A stretch of DNA of 64,000 bases from Levilactobacillus senmaizukei DSM 21775 = NBRC 103853 (GCF_001592085.1 NZ_BCWD01000007.1:37891-101890), one strand, 5' to 3'. Positions 24,554 to 33,255 are shown, counted from the first letter of the stretch. A program made the numbers and translations. The notes: a model not told the origin generated them from the sequence alone.

Positions 24554-25627
24554 ATGGAAATATTGAAAGCTATCAGTGCAACGTTTTCCAATGCAGCAAT
24601 CATGAGTTCAATTACGTCTACGATCTTTATTATTCTGTTAGGTTTCTTCTTGCGGCGCAAAGGGATTCTGGGCGATAATGTTGGTAAGATTTTAACCAAC
24701 GTGGCCCTAACCGTGGCCATTCCTGCCTTGGCATTCAATTCGTTCATGCAACCCATGAACGGGGATGCTTTTCAACAAGGGATGGGTGTCTTAGTCTGGG
24801 GGATTGTGATCTACATTCTTCTCATTTTCGTCACGCCGTTCATGTACCAACGTTACGTGAAGGGTGAACGCGAAGTCTTAGCCATTCTGACTACCTTTGG
24901 GTCCACGACATTCTTTGGAATTCCCATTGTTGGTGCGGTCTATGGAGTCAAAGGGGTTATGTACAGTTCCATCTTCAACATTGGTTACCGGATCTTCCTG
25001 TATTCATATGCCTACATCAAGATGTCTGGTCTGAAGATGGCCGGCAAGAATATTAAGAAGATGTTCCTGAACCCCATTGTCATTGCGACCTTCTTAGGTC
25101 TGTTTATGTGGCTTGGTCAACACCTAGTTCCCCAAGTCACCGTGCCCGTGGCGGTCAACGGGGTTGAAACGGCTAAGATGGCCTCGGTGGCCTTCTATCG
25201 GATTGACCAAACGGCACTGTGGTTGTACAAGCCACTGAGCTACCTGGCCAACTTGGCCTCACCACTCGCTTGGTTAGCCATTGGGACCACGCTGGGGTCC
25301 ATCTCGATTAAGGATGCTGCGGCCGACAAAACGCCATGGTATTATTCTCTTAACAAGGTCATTATCGTGCCCCTGATTAACCTGATACTCCTGATTCTCT
25401 TGGACATGACTGGCCTGTTATCTCTGAACTACATTGCGGTTGCCACCATCGTTGTCATGATGGCGACGCCAACGGCAGCGGTGGTTTCCGCCTATGCCAT
25501 TAGCTTCGACCGGGATGCCGTTATGGCTTCGAATGCGTCATTCATCTCTACCATTTCCGCCGTGGTGATGATGCCAATCTGGATTGCCATCATGGAAGTT
25601 ATCAGTAGCTTAGGCATGTTGAAATAA
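24554..25627 (+). CDS. AEC-family transporter (auxin efflux carrier/malate permease type)
   Basis: A 357-residue, roughly ten-TM membrane protein of the AEC superfamily. It has the N-terminal helix pair ending in LRRKGILGDNVGKILTNVALTVAIPALAF and the C-terminal repeat with MMATPTAAVVSAYAISFDRDAVMAS. Bacterial members include malate, malonate and lactate-type organic acid carriers. The ATG at 24554 is eight bases after GGAGG; the in-frame GTG at 24545 overlaps that RBS. It forms an operon with the D-2-hydroxyacid dehydrogenase 17 bases downstream, which suggests transport of a 2-hydroxy or 2-keto acid. The exact substrate is inference. Confidence 0.9.
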   Translation: MEILKAISATFSNAAIMSSITSTIFIILLGFFLRRKGILGDNVGKILTNVALTVAIPALAFNSFMQPMNGDAFQQGMGVLVWGIVIYILLIFVTPFMYQRYVKGEREVLAILTTFGSTTFFGIPIVGAVYGVKGVMYSSIFNIGYRIFLYSYAYIKMSGLKMAGKNIKKMFLNPIVIATFLGLFMWLGQHLVPQVTVPVAVNGVETAKMASVAFYRIDQTALWLYKPLSYLANLASPLAWLAIGTTLGSISIKDAAADKTPWYYSLNKVIIVPLINLILLILLDMTGLLSLNYIAVATIVVMMATPTAAVVSAYAISFDRDAVMASNASFISTISAVVMMPIWIAIMEVISSLGMLK

Positions 25628-25644
25628 AGAAGGAGTGACAACCT

Positions 25645-26646
25645 ATGGTTAAAATTGCAGCTTATGGCGTTCGGCCACTCGAACGTCCCTACTTTGACCG
25701 TTTGAATAAATATAATTATGACTTAATTTATATCGAAGACTTATTAACGCATGACAATGCCGATTTGGCGAAAGACGCGGATGCCGTGCTGGTACGGGGC
25801 AACTGCCTCGTAGATCGTGACAACCTGGAAAGGTTTGCCAGCTGGGGGATCAAGTATGTCTTCACCAGAACCGTGGGCTATAACCACATCGACCTGGTTG
25901 CCGCCGCAGACCTGGATATTGCGGTGGCCCGGGTCCCGGGTTACTCGCCATACGCGGTGGCCGAATTGGCCTTCACCCTAGGGATGACGCTGTTCCGTCA
26001 TGTGAACCTAGCCATCAATGACACACGCCGTGGTGATTTCCGCGTAACCGACGGGATGTTTAGTCACGAGATTCATCGCTCAACCGTGGGGATCGTGGGA
26101 GCTGGCCGGATTGGATTTACCGAAGCTAAGCTGTACCAAGGACTTGGTGCGGATGTCTTGGCCTATGATCCGTATCCTTCGCCGGCCGCCAAGGAAGCGC
26201 TGGAATTAGTCGATCTCCCAACGTTGTTAGCGACTAGTGACATCGTCTCAATTCACGTGCCTTATTTTCCCGGGAAAAATGAAGACCTGATCGATGCCGA
26301 CTTCGTCCATCGTATGAAGGATGGGGCGGTCTTGGTCAACACGGCTCGGGGCGAATTGGCCAACGTTCCGGCCATCTTGGCGGGCATCGACAGTGGTCAT
26401 CTCAGTGGCTATGGCGCCGACGTCATTGTGGACGAAGCCACGATTCTTGGCAAACACTTTGACGATGTGGCCGATGTTCCTAGTGCGCCGGTCCGCGACC
26501 TCTTGGCTGCCAATCCACGGGTCCTGATCACGCCCCACATTGGGTCCTATACGGAACCCGCACTGGAAGATATGATCAGCATCAGTTACGACAATTTCAA
26601 TGAAATATTAACCACGGGCAGCACCAAGAATGCGATTCACGCCTGA
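25645..26646 (+). CDS. D-2-hydroxyacid dehydrogenase (D-lactate dehydrogenase-like)
   Basis: A 333-residue NAD-dependent dehydrogenase with the two-domain fold. The Rossmann motif VGIVGAGRIG lies at about residue 150. The catalytic set is Arg in VNTARGELA, a Glu in the following helix-strand unit, and His in ITPHIGSYTE. It interconverts 2-keto acids and D-2-hydroxy acids such as pyruvate/D-lactate or branched 2-hydroxyisocaproate-type substrates. It is divergent enough that it may not be the main fermentative D-LDH. AAGGAG lies nine bases before the ATG. Co-transcribed with the AEC carrier and ended by the terminator at 26648. Confidence 0.92.
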   Translation: MVKIAAYGVRPLERPYFDRLNKYNYDLIYIEDLLTHDNADLAKDADAVLVRGNCLVDRDNLERFASWGIKYVFTRTVGYNHIDLVAAADLDIAVARVPGYSPYAVAELAFTLGMTLFRHVNLAINDTRRGDFRVTDGMFSHEIHRSTVGIVGAGRIGFTEAKLYQGLGADVLAYDPYPSPAAKEALELVDLPTLLATSDIVSIHVPYFPGKNEDLIDADFVHRMKDGAVLVNTARGELANVPAILAGIDSGHLSGYGADVIVDEATILGKHFDDVADVPSAPVRDLLAANPRVLITPHIGSYTEPALEDMISISYDNFNEILTTGSTKNAIHA

Positions 26647-26647
26647 C

Positions 26648-26689
26648 AAAATAGCGTTCCGACAAGTTAACCGTCGGAACGCTATTTTT
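26648..26689. terminator. Bidirectional terminator between convergent genes
   Basis: A perfect 15-bp stem AAATAGCGTTCCGAC/GTCGGAACGCTATTT with a T run. It ends the dehydrogenase and also the leftward zinc-ribbon operon. Confidence 0.9.
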
Positions 26690-26697
26690 AATGGTTG

Positions 26698-28185
26698 TTA
26701 GTCGTCGTCTTTATCACGGTGAGTGTCTTTAATCGTGGTGGAGCCGGACACGCTGGTAATTTCGTAACTCAAGTTAGCAGAATTATCATGGCTGGTGTCC
26801 TTCATGTTGGCGGTGTACCGCAATGTTTGGATGTGATGGGTATCTTCGAGTTCGAAGTCGTACTCAACATCGAAGGTTACCACGCTGGTGCCATTTGGAC
26901 CGGGCTTGATAGCTGCGATAGAAGTTGTCATCTCGGTACCGTAGATATCGTCGTCATCATAGTAACCAGAAGCCATCTTTTGGAGTTGATTGTAGAAACT
27001 ACCCGTCGAGCCTTCGGAGAAGAAGTCGGACATGTCGTCCCCGTTGTCGTCGGTTTCGTCATCGTTCCCGTTGGCGACGGCCTGGACCGTTTCAAACAGG
27101 TTGGAATAGAAGTCATCGGCATCGCTATTACTGATCAAGTTCGGGAACTTCAGGTCGATGTTATTACCGTCATCGTTCTTTTGTAATTGGACGGCGTTGG
27201 ACACGGCCTTGCCGGCGCTGGAAGTGTAGTGAGCGGAAACGGACATGTCGGAAGACCAAGGTTCATCCTTCAATTTGTAAGTCCCGGAATTGTCGACCGT
27301 TCCAATCTTCTTGCCGTTCAGGTAGATGTCGGAGCCGGGCACGGTGTTCAGGTTGGCGGAAATCGTGGTCAAGTCCAAGTCATAGGACTTACTACTGGTA
27401 ATGTGGTAGTCACCACTGTTGACCAGGTTATGCTTGCCAATCTTGCCACTAGCCTTCAGGTGATATTGGCCAGGAGCCAAGGCGCTCAGCCGCTTAGAGT
27501 AGTTGTCGGACGTCGCCGTGGCGATTTGCTTGTTATCCAAGGTGATCTTGTTACCGGTATGATTGGTCGTGACGGTTGGGTATACTGGGCTCACGATGAT
27601 TTGGTACTTCGGGAAGAATAGCATGTGCCGACCGTTCGTCCGGAAACTAAAGTTCCCATTATCGCTGCGACCGGAGGCGGCCAATTGGTCCTTCAGGCTG
27701 CTAAGGTCGCCGGCGTGGGCGCTGTAGTAACGGTTAATTGGCAAGAGTGAGCTCTTGGTAATCTTGAGATCGGGGCTGGAACTAGTGAAATCATTGGTCA
27801 TATTCTGACCCTTTTGGATGTCCGTGATGGCCCGATCTAAAGTGACCTGCCGGGAATAGTGGTGAAAGCCCCAAACAAAGAAGATGATCAGGAGTAAAAC
27901 GACCACGCCGATACTGGTCCACTTGCGCCGGTTCTTCTTAGATGCGGGTGATTGATTCTTGCCGCCTCGTAAGCGCTCACGCAGGGATGGCTTAGTCGTC
28001 GTTTGGTTGGTGGTAGGGGTTGGGGTAGTCGGTTGGACGGGAGCCGCTTGGCTACCGTCTAATTGGTACCCACAGTTAGGGCAAAAGGTATCACTAGCTG
28101 ATAATGAATGCCCACAATTAGGGCAAAAATGGCTTTGGCCGCCGGGTTGATTATCGGCAGGCGCGGCAAAATGGGATAAGTGCAT
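26698..28185 (-). CDS. Zinc-ribbon membrane protein, TcaA/YvbJ-like
   Basis: A 495-residue protein with two N-terminal zinc-ribbon knuckles (CPNCGHSLSASDTFCPNCG, residues about 22-40), a Pro/Thr linker, a basic stretch (KKNRRKW), one TM helix (about 92-108), and a long extracellular region. The latter resembles TcaA-type repeats (TVTTNHTGNKITLDNK, GSDIYLNGKKIG) and ends in an Asp-rich, NTF2-like part. Family members sense or buffer envelope stress. It is the last gene of a three-gene leftward operon of zinc-ribbon proteins, 17 bases after the previous one. Role here unknown. Confidence 0.85.
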   Translation of the reverse strand: MHLSHFAAPADNQPGGQSHFCPNCGHSLSASDTFCPNCGYQLDGSQAAPVQPTTPTPTTNQTTTKPSLRERLRGGKNQSPASKKNRRKWTSIGVVVLLLIIFFVWGFHHYSRQVTLDRAITDIQKGQNMTNDFTSSSPDLKITKSSLLPINRYYSAHAGDLSSLKDQLAASGRSDNGNFSFRTNGRHMLFFPKYQIIVSPVYPTVTTNHTGNKITLDNKQIATATSDNYSKRLSALAPGQYHLKASGKIGKHNLVNSGDYHITSSKSYDLDLTTISANLNTVPGSDIYLNGKKIGTVDNSGTYKLKDEPWSSDMSVSAHYTSSAGKAVSNAVQLQKNDDGNNIDLKFPNLISNSDADDFYSNLFETVQAVANGNDDETDDNGDDMSDFFSEGSTGSFYNQLQKMASGYYDDDDIYGTEMTTSIAAIKPGPNGTSVVTFDVEYDFELEDTHHIQTLRYTANMKDTSHDNSANLSYEITSVSGSTTIKDTHRDKDDD

Positions 28186-28202
28186 GTAGATTCCTCCAAG
28201 GA

Positions 28203-28643
28203 TTATAGCTGATTATTAGGAACAAAGGCTTCACCGGTCAAGAATAGTTGTCCCGGTTGGGCTGGCTGCGGTTCAACACTGACACGAGCAACGCCAGCGT
28301 AATGTTTAGCTAACATGAGACCGTAAAGACGCTTCATGAGGTCTTCCCAGACAGGCTTCATGCCAGACTGAGCAGAGACACTACTTTCGGCGAAAACTAA
28401 CCCAGCACTCCGGTAGCCGGTAGGGATGGTGTCAGATTTCGTGATCATGAAATCTTTCGTTTCGGCGAGCTCTTCGGGCGTCAGTTCCAAGTCGAAGAGG
28501 GGAAAGCTCTTGTCGGCGGCATAAGGCGTGAAAATGTAATCGTCATCGGTGGTTAGGGTCGTCCCACATTGGAGACAGAAGTTGGCATCTGCCGTGTTTT
28601 GGTGGCCGCACTTAGAACAGATGCGGTAGATATTTTGCTTCAT
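28203..28643 (-). CDS. Small zinc-ribbon protein
   Basis: A 146-residue soluble protein. The N-terminus is a zinc ribbon with two knuckles (CSKCGHQNTADANFCLQCG, residues 9-27), followed by an alpha/beta region (about 45-146) containing SAGLVFAESSV and KHYAGVARVSV. These faintly resemble heavy-metal-binding YbjQ-like folds, without a firm match. It has no TM segment. It lies between two membrane-anchored zinc-ribbon proteins in one operon (18- and 17-base gaps), so it may be their cytosolic partner. The ATG has GGAAC-type weak Shine-Dalgarno sequence upstream. Confidence 0.8.
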   Translation of the reverse strand: MKQNIYRICSKCGHQNTADANFCLQCGTTLTTDDDYIFTPYAADKSFPLFDLELTPEELAETKDFMITKSDTIPTGYRSAGLVFAESSVSAQSGMKPVWEDLMKRLYGLMLAKHYAGVARVSVEPQPAQPGQLFLTGEAFVPNNQL

Positions 28644-28661
28644 AGGTCAAGTTCCTTTCTA

Positions 28662-29813
28662 TTATGCCGGGTCGAATTTGCCCGTGTCGGTATTATATTC
28701 TGAGTAAACGTTGTGAATGTCATCGTAACGGTAAGTGCCAAAGAGAGAGTGATCGTTAGCATTGTCGTAGACCTTCACTTGGTAAACGTCGGTGTAGGGT
28801 TCGGAGACCTTGAAGTCAAAGTCATCCTCGGGATAATCGAATTCATCAGACACCGCATCGATGGCGTCTTGCTGATCGTCATCGACATCGTCTTGATCAG
28901 TATAATCCGAGGCCTTCGTATTATCACCGGTGGGTTGTTGAATCTGACTGTTGTTAGTGGCATTATCGTTGTTGCTGTCGCTGTCGTTGCTACTGGACTT
29001 CTCGGCCTTGAGCGACTTGGCAATCAAATCAATCTGGCGGTCATTGTCGCCATTAGAGATCAGGTTCACGGACTGGGAAGCCTTGGAACGACTCCCCGAC
29101 AGTTTGAATTTGTAATGACCAGGGAAGAGTGGACCAGCCTTGTAGACATAATGGTCACTCTTTGAGGTCACGAGGTCAACGCCATTGGCAACGATCGTCG
29201 CGTTGTCTACGTTGGTGGCCACCGTAGGATGCAACGTGGTGACGCGTAACTTGTAGATTGGGAAGATTAGGAAGTTGTGGCCGTCGGTAACCAACTTGAA
29301 GATCTGATCCGTGGTTTCGCCGGATTGTTTGAGGCTGGCCTTCATGCTATCGATGTACTTCGGGTGAGTCCGGGCATATGTCAGAAATGGTTGGACGGTA
29401 TCCCCATCAATTTTTAAATTGGGGTTGTCGCTCAGTAGGACCTTAGCTAAATCGTCACTTTGATTACCGGTAATCATGTCAGCCATATTATCGATTTGCT
29501 TATCCTTGCCAGCCTGTTTGTTGTAAAAAGACAGGGCTAGGATCAGGACGATTACGCCAGCAATGGCGATGACGCTCCAGATAATTCGCTTGAACCAGCG
29601 ACCTTTTTTAGCGGGTTTACCCGTTTTCTTCTTGCGGAACTTTAACAGTTTCCGGCGGTTTCCCTTGCCGTTGCGACGCCGGTGTGGCTCAGCCGTTTCA
29701 GGCGTCGCGTCGGGTGCCACCGTGGACTGGGCCTGACGAAGATCGTAGCCACAGTGATCACAAAATGTACTTCCGGGGGTCACGGGTTGGTGACAATTGG
29801 GACATTCTTTCAT
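28662..29813 (-). CDS. Zinc-ribbon membrane protein, TcaA-like
   Basis: A 383-residue protein and first gene of the zinc-ribbon operon. A zinc ribbon (CPNCHQPVTPGSTFCDHCG, residues 3-21) is followed by a very basic linker (RRRNGKGNRRK..), one TM helix (about 75-95) and an extracellular TcaA-like domain. Next comes a Ser/Asn/Asp-rich linker and a C-terminal beta part. The start at 29813 (MKECPNC) is preferred over the longer frame from 29864 because GAGGAG lies nine bases upstream. A terminator-like hairpin lies immediately upstream in the leader, suggesting attenuation of the operon. Architecture matches the protein at 26698. Confidence 0.85.
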   Translation of the reverse strand: MKECPNCHQPVTPGSTFCDHCGYDLRQAQSTVAPDATPETAEPHRRRNGKGNRRKLLKFRKKKTGKPAKKGRWFKRIIWSVIAIAGVIVLILALSFYNKQAGKDKQIDNMADMITGNQSDDLAKVLLSDNPNLKIDGDTVQPFLTYARTHPKYIDSMKASLKQSGETTDQIFKLVTDGHNFLIFPIYKLRVTTLHPTVATNVDNATIVANGVDLVTSKSDHYVYKAGPLFPGHYKFKLSGSRSKASQSVNLISNGDNDRQIDLIAKSLKAEKSSSNDSDSNNDNATNNSQIQQPTGDNTKASDYTDQDDVDDDQQDAIDAVSDEFDYPEDDFDFKVSEPYTDVYQVKVYDNANDHSLFGTYRYDDIHNVYSEYNTDTGKFDPA

Positions 29814-29843
29814 TAGGTTCACTCCTCGAGGTGAGGTGGACGT

Positions 29844-29892
29844 AAAAAAGCTTCGACCGCACATCCTAAATGAACTGCTGGCGGCTGAAGCT
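29844..29892 (-). terminator. Leader terminator (possible attenuator) before the zinc-ribbon operon
   Basis: Read leftward: AGCTTCAGCCGC (complement of 29881-29892), a 20-nt loop, GCGGTCGAAGCT, then TTTTT. It lies about 20 bases before the Shine-Dalgarno of the first gene and downstream of a plausible promoter near 29925-29970 (TTACGC/TACATA), so it would act inside the operon leader. Confidence 0.6.
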
Positions 29893-30182
29893 GGTCTGAT
29901 CAGATGACACTTTAATTATGTATGATGGTTAATGGCAATCGCGTAACGGATTGACATCCAGCACTCTACCTCAGTATTAAGTTTTAACTATGCCATCATT
30001 ATACGCTAATACTCGATAAGTGGCCTAACAATTTTTAACTGATTATTTGACAAAAGGTGAGCATGACAGGATCTGTTGCTTCCTCGACTGTCCGTTTATA
30101 CATTCTTTGGAGTCGGGGAATATGTTGGCGGAAGATTTTCGTTCGTTCTAGTGGTAGATTAGTGGTGATTTTCGTTCGCTGC

Positions 30183-30309
30183 GGTGCCCTTTGCGGGCTG
30201 GAACGTGGTGAACATGACTTCAAGCCCAAAGGCGGTTTTGAAGGTCAGCTCTGCCTAAGCGGAGTAGCCCGCTCCCCTAAGGCAGTTCCACGGCCGAGCC
30301 CCGGGCACC
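30183..30309 (+). repeat. Structured intergenic element (three-way junction type), copy A
   Basis: Outer arms GGTGCCC (30183-30189)/GGGCACC (30303-30309) plus GGGCT/AGCCC. Hairpin 2 is ACTTCAA..TTGAAG around GCCCAAAGGCGGTT. Hairpin 3 is CTGCCT..AGGCAG with inner GGAG/CTCC. The single-stranded joins GGAACGTGGTGAAC and TTCCACGGCCGAGCCC match the copy at 40850-40970. Confidence 0.75.
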
Positions 30310-30514
30310 TCCGCTCACTAACGCCGGCCATTTTGTCGATATCAACTGGGTGGCAACTGTTCCTGGTCGCAGTGGTGCTAGTCTTGGTGGTATTAGGCGA
30401 CAGCGGTAAATGACCTTGAGATAGTGATGGGTCCCGTTCTTCTGGCGGATTTGTCAGATGATGGAAATCCATTTTGACGACAAGTATCCAGTTTGATGAA
30501 TGTTTGGCCATACA

Positions 30515-30555
30515 TAAAAAGTACCAGCTCTTCTCTATAGAAGAAGCTGGTACTT
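30515..30555 (-). terminator. Leftward intrinsic terminator
   Basis: Read leftward: AAGTACCAGCTTCTTCT, short loop, AGAAGAGCTGGTAC, then TTTTTATG. It would end the NUDIX transcript or a transcript running through the element at 30646-30772. Confidence 0.8.
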
Positions 30556-30645
30556 GGTATTTGATTGGCATAGGTTTACTTGGTTGTTTTCTTTGGTTTG
30601 ATGGGCTAAGTGATTGGCAATCTTTCCTGGATCTCAGTGACCGAA

Positions 30646-30772
30646 GGGACCCGGGATCCAACTGTGGGACCACCTTAGGCGAGTGGGTTTCTCGGTTTAG
30701 GTAGAACCGATTCTAGAGACCGCTCTTTGGCTCTAGATCGTGTTTACCGCGTTTCGGCCCATCAAGGGTCCC
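30646..30772 (-). repeat. Structured intergenic element, copy D
   Basis: Read leftward: outer arms GGGACCC/GGGTCCC, hairpin 2 TCTAGA..TCTAGA around GCCAAAGAGCGGTC, hairpin 3 CTACCT..AGGTGG with inner CCGAG/CTCG and the conserved CTA. The join sequence GCCGAAACGCGGTAAAC matches GGCTGGAACGCGGTGAAC of copy B. Confidence 0.75.
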
Positions 30773-30851
30773 ACAGGAAACGCCAGTTTTCACAGTTTAG
30801 GCTTTGGATCGGATTTTGATTTTGACCCTGCGGGTCGAAGAGATAGAAAAC

Positions 30852-31310
30852 CTACTTCTTGTTGAAGTATTGTTGAACAGTGGCCAACATGTCGGCCGTC
30901 TGTTGATTTAACAGAGGTGGTAGGTCATCCAGTGGGAAGTATTTTAGATCAAGCGTTTCGTCGGTGGCTGACGCTAAGGTGTGACCACCGACGGGCTTGA
31001 CCAAGTATAGTCGTGAAATCACTTGCGTGACGTCACCGTTAGGATACTCCGTGAAGCCTTGGTCGAAGAGGCCGAGTGGCTTGACGATTTCAACGTCTAG
31101 GCCGGCGTCCTCCTTATATTCACGAATCATAGCGGCATCATAGGTTTCACCATATTCAAGATAACCGCCTGGGAGACTCCAATTGTGGGTGTCCGTTCGA
31201 AGGTTCAGTAAGACCTCGTGATGCTCGTTGGCGACAATTCCGGCCGCAGCGTTTAGGATTAAAGGCTTATGGCCGACGAGTTCGCGAATTTCTTTAATAT
31301 AATTTGCCAT
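30852..31310 (-). CDS. NUDIX hydrolase
   Basis: A 152-residue single-domain NUDIX protein. The Nudix box GGYLEYGETYDAAMIREYKEDAG lies at residues about 48-70; the usual REXXEE is REYKED, so the last Glu is Asp, a conservative change. The N-terminal HKPLILNAAAGIVANEHHEVLL is typical of ADP-ribose pyrophosphatase/MutT-like members in lactobacilli. It cleaves a nucleoside diphosphate linked to another moiety; the substrate is unknown. It appears monocistronic, followed leftward by a structured element and a terminator. Confidence 0.92.
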   Translation of the reverse strand: MANYIKEIRELVGHKPLILNAAAGIVANEHHEVLLNLRTDTHNWSLPGGYLEYGETYDAAMIREYKEDAGLDVEIVKPLGLFDQGFTEYPNGDVTQVISRLYLVKPVGGHTLASATDETLDLKYFPLDDLPPLLNQQTADMLATVQQYFNKK

Positions 31311-31634
31311 GACTAGCAGACCTACTTTCTGATTAAATTTCCTCCAGTATAGCGCACTCTGAGTGGAAATAGGTGATGAAAAAGACGTTCAGTCACCCGG
31401 AATAAGTGGTAAAACTGAATGGTAGATGTTATTGATCCCCAACATCGTTATCTAAATGAATGATTACCTACTCGGGTGAGTTAGGTTGGGTAACAAATAG
31501 AGGGGCCTCATCACTTATCCTAATAGGTATCGGGTATGATGGACTCGATAGCAGGTTGGTCCAACGGGCGTGCTAACGCGAATAAAACCTACAGGAGGCT
31601 AAAAAGGGTAACTCATCCGGAAAATCCGAGGATG

Positions 31635-31663
31635 TTGGTCGGAATGATCATTACTTATACTAT
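31635..31663 (+). promoter_or_regulatory. Promoter of the sugar operon
   Basis: TTGGTC (31635-31640), 17 bases, TACTAT (31658-31663), directly followed by a cre site. Confidence 0.6.
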
Positions 31664-31666
31664 ATA

Positions 31667-31680
31667 TGTAAGCGGTTACT
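31667..31680 (+). promoter_or_regulatory. cre site (CcpA operator)
   Basis: TGTAAGCGGTTACT matches 13 of 14 positions of the cre consensus and overlaps the expected transcription start, the classical location for catabolite repression. Confidence 0.8.
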
Positions 31681-31722
31681 TATTGAACGGATGATGATTA
31701 AAAACTGGGGGAGGTTTTTGTT

Positions 31723-33141
31723 ATGAATAAATTACAGGTGTGGAAACAAAGATTCTTCTACGGGGCAACCGACATGGCCGGCAACTTAATTTGGCAAATT
31801 GTTGGTCTTTATCTGTTGTTCTATTACACGACGGTCATGGGCATTTCACCGGCCTTTGTGGGAACGCTATTCTTAGTTGTTCGGTTCATCGATGCTTTTG
31901 ACGGGGTGGTTTATGGGTTCTTAATTGACCACACGCACTCGAAGTTTGGGAAATCACGGCCATACTTTATCTGGTTCGGGATTCCCCTTGGGATTTTAAC
32001 CATGCTACTATTCTTCAATCCGGCCTTTGGCGGGAACAAGACGGTTCAATTAGTATGGGTCGCCATTATTTACACACTGTTTAGCTTAGTCTATTCTGGG
32101 GCCAACACCCCGATCACGGCTATCTTACCTAGCTTGACTTCTGACCCTGACGAACGGACGAACCTCGCCAGTGCCCGGATGGTGATGACTAATATTGGGA
32201 CGGCCGTTATCGGAGCAATTTCCTTACCAATGGTCGCGTTCTTAGGTGGTAAGAACGCCGAACGTGGTTGGTCGATTTGGGGCATAATCATTGGAATTGC
32301 AATCATCATCCTCTTCTTCGGTGCCTTCATGAATCTCCGTGAAACGAACACCGTTGCGGCTGATGAAGCAGCTGACGATGATGCCAATATCAAGGGTCAC
32401 CTGTCCGTAAAGGAATCGTTAAAAGGGGCGGTTAAGAACAAGCCATGGGTCATCTTGAGTGTCAGCTTCATCCTGTTGCAAACGTTCTGGGTGATTCGGA
32501 TGCAAACGGCCGTTTACTACTTGACCTATGTTTATCGCCGGACGGACATGATCGGTTTGTTCAATGGCCTGGTGATTGTTGCCGTTATCGGAAACTTATC
32601 CGTTCCATTCCTGAGTAAGCTTATGAAACACCGTAAAGTGATGGAACTGGCCATGGTGACGTTCGCCATTGGTGAAGCCATTATGCCAGTCGGAATGCTC
32701 ACGAAGAATTTGGTCTTCCTCTTCGCCGGCAACATTATCGCGACGATTGCCATGGGGGCTGCCTTCTCAATTGCCTTCGTCATGATTGCCGATACGGTTG
32801 AATATGCACGGACTGAAATGCATATTGACGAACCCGGTATCTTGTCTTCTGTGCCAATGGTTGGTGCCAAGCTTGGCATGGGCTTCGGGGGAGCGCTGTC
32901 TGGCTGGATTCTTTCCTGGGGTGGTTTTAAAGCAGCACTTAAAGTGCAAGCACCCAAAGCCGTTACGGCCATCAGCACTAGTTTTATCTGGTTACCAATT
33001 ATCTTAGCCTTAGCAATTGTCGTCATTCTGCATTTCTACAACTTGGATGAAGATGTGGTTGCTGCTGACAAGGCGGCACAAACGCCAGGAAAATTGGCGG
33101 CTGTGACGGCGGACGATGATAAGACACTGAAGGCAGATTAG
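31723..33141 (+). CDS. GPH-family sugar:cation symporter
   Basis: A 472-residue, 12-TM glycoside-pentoside-hexuronide transporter. The family signature is seen in FFYGATDMAGNLIWQIVG, RFIDAFDGVVYGFLIDHTHSKFGKSRPYF (loop 2-3) and ADTVEYARTEM in the second half. It lacks a fused PTS IIA domain and ends with an acidic tail. It imports a disaccharide or glycoside by cation symport. First gene of an operon with an alpha/beta hydrolase and a GH65 phosphorylase, repressed through the cre at 31667. Maltose or another alpha-glucoside is the likely substrate (inference from GH65). Confidence 0.92.
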   Translation: MNKLQVWKQRFFYGATDMAGNLIWQIVGLYLLFYYTTVMGISPAFVGTLFLVVRFIDAFDGVVYGFLIDHTHSKFGKSRPYFIWFGIPLGILTMLLFFNPAFGGNKTVQLVWVAIIYTLFSLVYSGANTPITAILPSLTSDPDERTNLASARMVMTNIGTAVIGAISLPMVAFLGGKNAERGWSIWGIIIGIAIIILFFGAFMNLRETNTVAADEAADDDANIKGHLSVKESLKGAVKNKPWVILSVSFILLQTFWVIRMQTAVYYLTYVYRRTDMIGLFNGLVIVAVIGNLSVPFLSKLMKHRKVMELAMVTFAIGEAIMPVGMLTKNLVFLFAGNIIATIAMGAAFSIAFVMIADTVEYARTEMHIDEPGILSSVPMVGAKLGMGFGGALSGWILSWGGFKAALKVQAPKAVTAISTSFIWLPIILALAIVVILHFYNLDEDVVAADKAAQTPGKLAAVTADDDKTLKAD

Positions 33142-33255
33142 GTTAAGGTCGACGCGGCCTTGGGGAGTAACACAGTGGGCTAGTAGTCGACCAACGTTAG
33201 CGAGGTAGTCTAGCACTAACGTTATGAACAATTACTAAAGAGGGGGGTAATTGAC

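Larger units (their letters stand above)
29893..30851. other. Long gene-free region with two convergent structured elements
   Basis: Nearly 960 bases without a supported gene. It holds the operon promoter area (about 29925-30000), a structured element at 30183-30309 (+), a leftward terminator at 30515-30555 and a second structured element at 30646-30772 (-). Short open frames such as 30035-30229 (-) and 30057-30413 (+) lie across the palindromes and show no protein family pattern. Confidence 0.5.
31311..31722 (+). other. Regulatory region upstream of the sugar operon
   Basis: About 410 bases with no gene. The promoter and cre site of the rightward sugar operon lie at its 3' end, and a CATCC..GGATG hairpin sits just upstream of them at about 31614-31634. 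The left half shows no recognisable signal. Confidence 0.5.

Noticed and set aside
26695..27621. Two long plus-strand open frames (163 and 144 codons)
   Set aside because: Antisense to the zinc-ribbon gene at 26698-28185; Val/Arg/Gly-rich composition is typical of reversed Asp/Thr/Ser codons, with no start signals.
30035..30704. Frames of 64-142 codons in the long intergenic region
   Set aside because: Both strands are open only because of GC-rich palindromes; no Shine-Dalgarno, no domain, frames broken in the related copies at 40850.
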